Shown one piece after another: positions 63,498 through 64,000 of a stretch of DNA of 64,000 bases. The DNA is taken from contig NZ_CP047028.1 in NCBI RefSeq assembly GCF_009796865.1, forward strand, positions 3,100,001 to 3,164,000, in the 5' to 3' direction. The DNA is from Formosa sp. L2A11 (lineage in GTDB: Bacteria > Bacteroidota > Bacteroidia > Flavobacteriales > Flavobacteriaceae). A program made the position numbers and the translations under genes. Below the pieces are notes generated by a model. That model saw only the letters and a program-made list of their open reading frames with translations, was not told where the DNA came from and did not search any database. Within the stretch, counting starts at the first letter, position 1. The number at the start of each line of letters is the position of its first letter.

Positions 63498-63537
63498 ATC
63501 GTTATATTTTATATGTGTTTCGTTATAAATAACGATA
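63498..63537 (-). promoter_or_regulatory. 21-base-period repeat and inverted repeat upstream of DUF6796 operon
   Basis: ATCGTTATA (63498-63506) and TTCGTTATA (63519-63527) repeat at 21 bases. TATCGTTAT (63497-63505) also forms an inverted repeat with ATAACGATA (63529-63537). The group lies about 47 bases before the start at 63451. It may be a regulator-binding site; no regulator gene is adjacent. Confidence 0.45.
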
Positions 63538-63555
63538 TGTGTAATGAAACATCTA

Positions 63556-63583
63556 AACGGTTCAAGTTTACACCTGAACCGTT
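63556..63583. terminator. Hairpin after DUF6789-like gene
   Basis: AACGGTTCA (63556-63564) pairs with TGAACCGTT (63575-63583) with a ten-base loop. It lies 35 bases after the stop of the minus-strand gene at the right edge. The T-tract is poor, so it may be a weak terminator. Confidence 0.5.
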
Positions 63584-63617
63584 ATTATGTTTATACAATA
63601 CTATATTCTTTTATGTT

Positions 63618-64000
63618 CTATCTTGTTTTAGTTTGGCAACTCCCACTATTACAATAAGTGTCTCCTACTGTTTTAGCAACTGCCATTCCAAAAATAATAT
63701 GTCCCATTAAACCACCTATAGCCGTTAAAACCTTAGGACCTTCCATTTCTGGCATTGGCATTATCATGCCCATTAGTGCCATCATAACTTGTGCAGCTAC
63801 AAAAGCAATAACACCAAATACAGCACCTTTTATCCAAACATTTTTAATTTTATGCTTAAAAATGCATAAATAGGTATAGACAAAAGCGAACATTATTCCA
63901 ATTACAAAGTGCATAATCCAACCTATAAAAACGGGCATTCCTAACATTCCTGATAGCATTTTTGGTGGAGACATTTTAGGCATTCCCAGCATTGGTGCAA
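63618..64000 (-). CDS. DUF6789-like membrane protein, N-terminus outside the window
   Basis: The reading frame continues through the right edge, and the ATG at 63992 looks internal because the codons before it (reading AP then MLGMPKM) fit the family sequence. Visible are 127 residues with helices at about VFIGWIMHFVIGIMFAFVYT, WIKGAVFGVIAFVAAQVMMA and AIGGLMGHIIFGMAVAKTVG, and a methionine-rich loop (MALMGMIMPMPEM). A terminal CNSGSC pair is present. DUF6789 proteins are membrane proteins of unknown function. Partial. Confidence 0.72.
   Translation of the reverse strand, partial: APMLGMPKMSPPKMLSGMLGMPVFIGWIMHFVIGIMFAFVYTYLCIFKHKIKNVWIKGAVFGVIAFVAAQVMMALMGMIMPMPEMEGPKVLTAIGGLMGHIIFGMAVAKTVGDTYCNSGSCQTKTR

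Noticed and set aside
63513..63710. A 65-codon plus-strand frame near the right end
   Set aside because: It overlaps the hairpin and the end of the minus-strand DUF6789-like gene and has no family features.
1..64000. tRNA, rRNA, CRISPR arrays, insertion sequences and prophage genes
   Set aside because: I looked for cloverleaf-like sequences, spaced repeats, transposases and phage structural genes in the gaps and found none I could support.

Overview
The window is AT-rich chromosomal DNA from a member of the Bacteroidota, most likely a marine or sediment Flavobacteriaceae. The evidence is a SusC/SusD pair with a FecR anti-sigma factor and an ECF sigma factor, TonB receptors with CarboxypepD-reg domains, many short lipoproteins, DUF1566, DUF2807, DUF4920 and GldL-like proteins, and promoters of the Bacteroidota type (TTG plus TAnnTTTG). 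I saw no rRNA, tRNA, CRISPR array, insertion sequence or phage gene. Both ends cut a gene: a SusD-like lipoprotein on the left and a DUF6789-like membrane protein on the right.

Layout. 1-5.6 kb: susD (partial), susC and fecR on the minus strand, with the sigma gene divergent. 5.8-10.5 kb: a SpecificRecomb-family membrane protein, then a flavoprotein plus membrane ferredoxin pair. 10.8-13.5 kb: a duplicated small membrane protein, a 43-residue protein and an XRE regulator in a translationally coupled chain, then a GH113-like lipoprotein. 13.5-19.2 kb: QorB-like reductase, an egtB-egtD-racemase-like operon, a small zinc-ribbon protein, a MoaF-like protein and an AraC regulator. 19.4-25.2 kb: a glycosyltransferase and a PAS kinase / HPt / LytTR regulator / single-domain receiver set. 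25.5-42.8 kb: AraC with a MATE pump, a GH63-type glucosidase, DUF2807, DUF4920, a lipoprotein, M19 dipeptidase, CitMHS-like antiporter, M28 peptidase, a DUF1566 lipoprotein and a YwqK-like repeat protein. 43-50.8 kb: MarR/RidA, two exported peptidase-like proteins, HemG, a DtxR-family regulator, a TonB receptor and a thioredoxin-like protein. 50.8-59.2 kb: an arylsulfotransferase-like lipoprotein, two DUF1566 proteins, a LytS/LytTR two-component system and an S9 peptidase. 59.2-64 kb: small hypothetical membrane and exported proteins, an ASPIC/UnbV FG-GAP protein and DUF6796.

The most interesting content is regulatory. (1) A phosphorelay split over separate proteins (24.5-21.4 kb, plus the receiver at 25.2 kb) sits beside three copies of a direct repeat, TAGATGAAT-N12-TAGATGAAT with a 21-bp period. 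These lie upstream of the glycosyltransferase, upstream of the receiver, and upstream of an apparently noncoding transcript with its own promoter and terminator. (2) A second LytTR system (56.6-54.8 kb) sits beside three copies of a different 21-bp-period repeat, TCAATRRAA-N12-TCAATRAAA. (3) The AraC gene at 18.3 kb sits near three copies of GGTTAATnTn in 21-bp-period pairs, each 24 bases from a degenerate -7 element, upstream of qorB-like, zinc-ribbon and moaF-like genes. (4) A 46-bp palindrome between marR and ridA contains two mirror-image promoters. These links are inferred from position and sequence; none has been tested.
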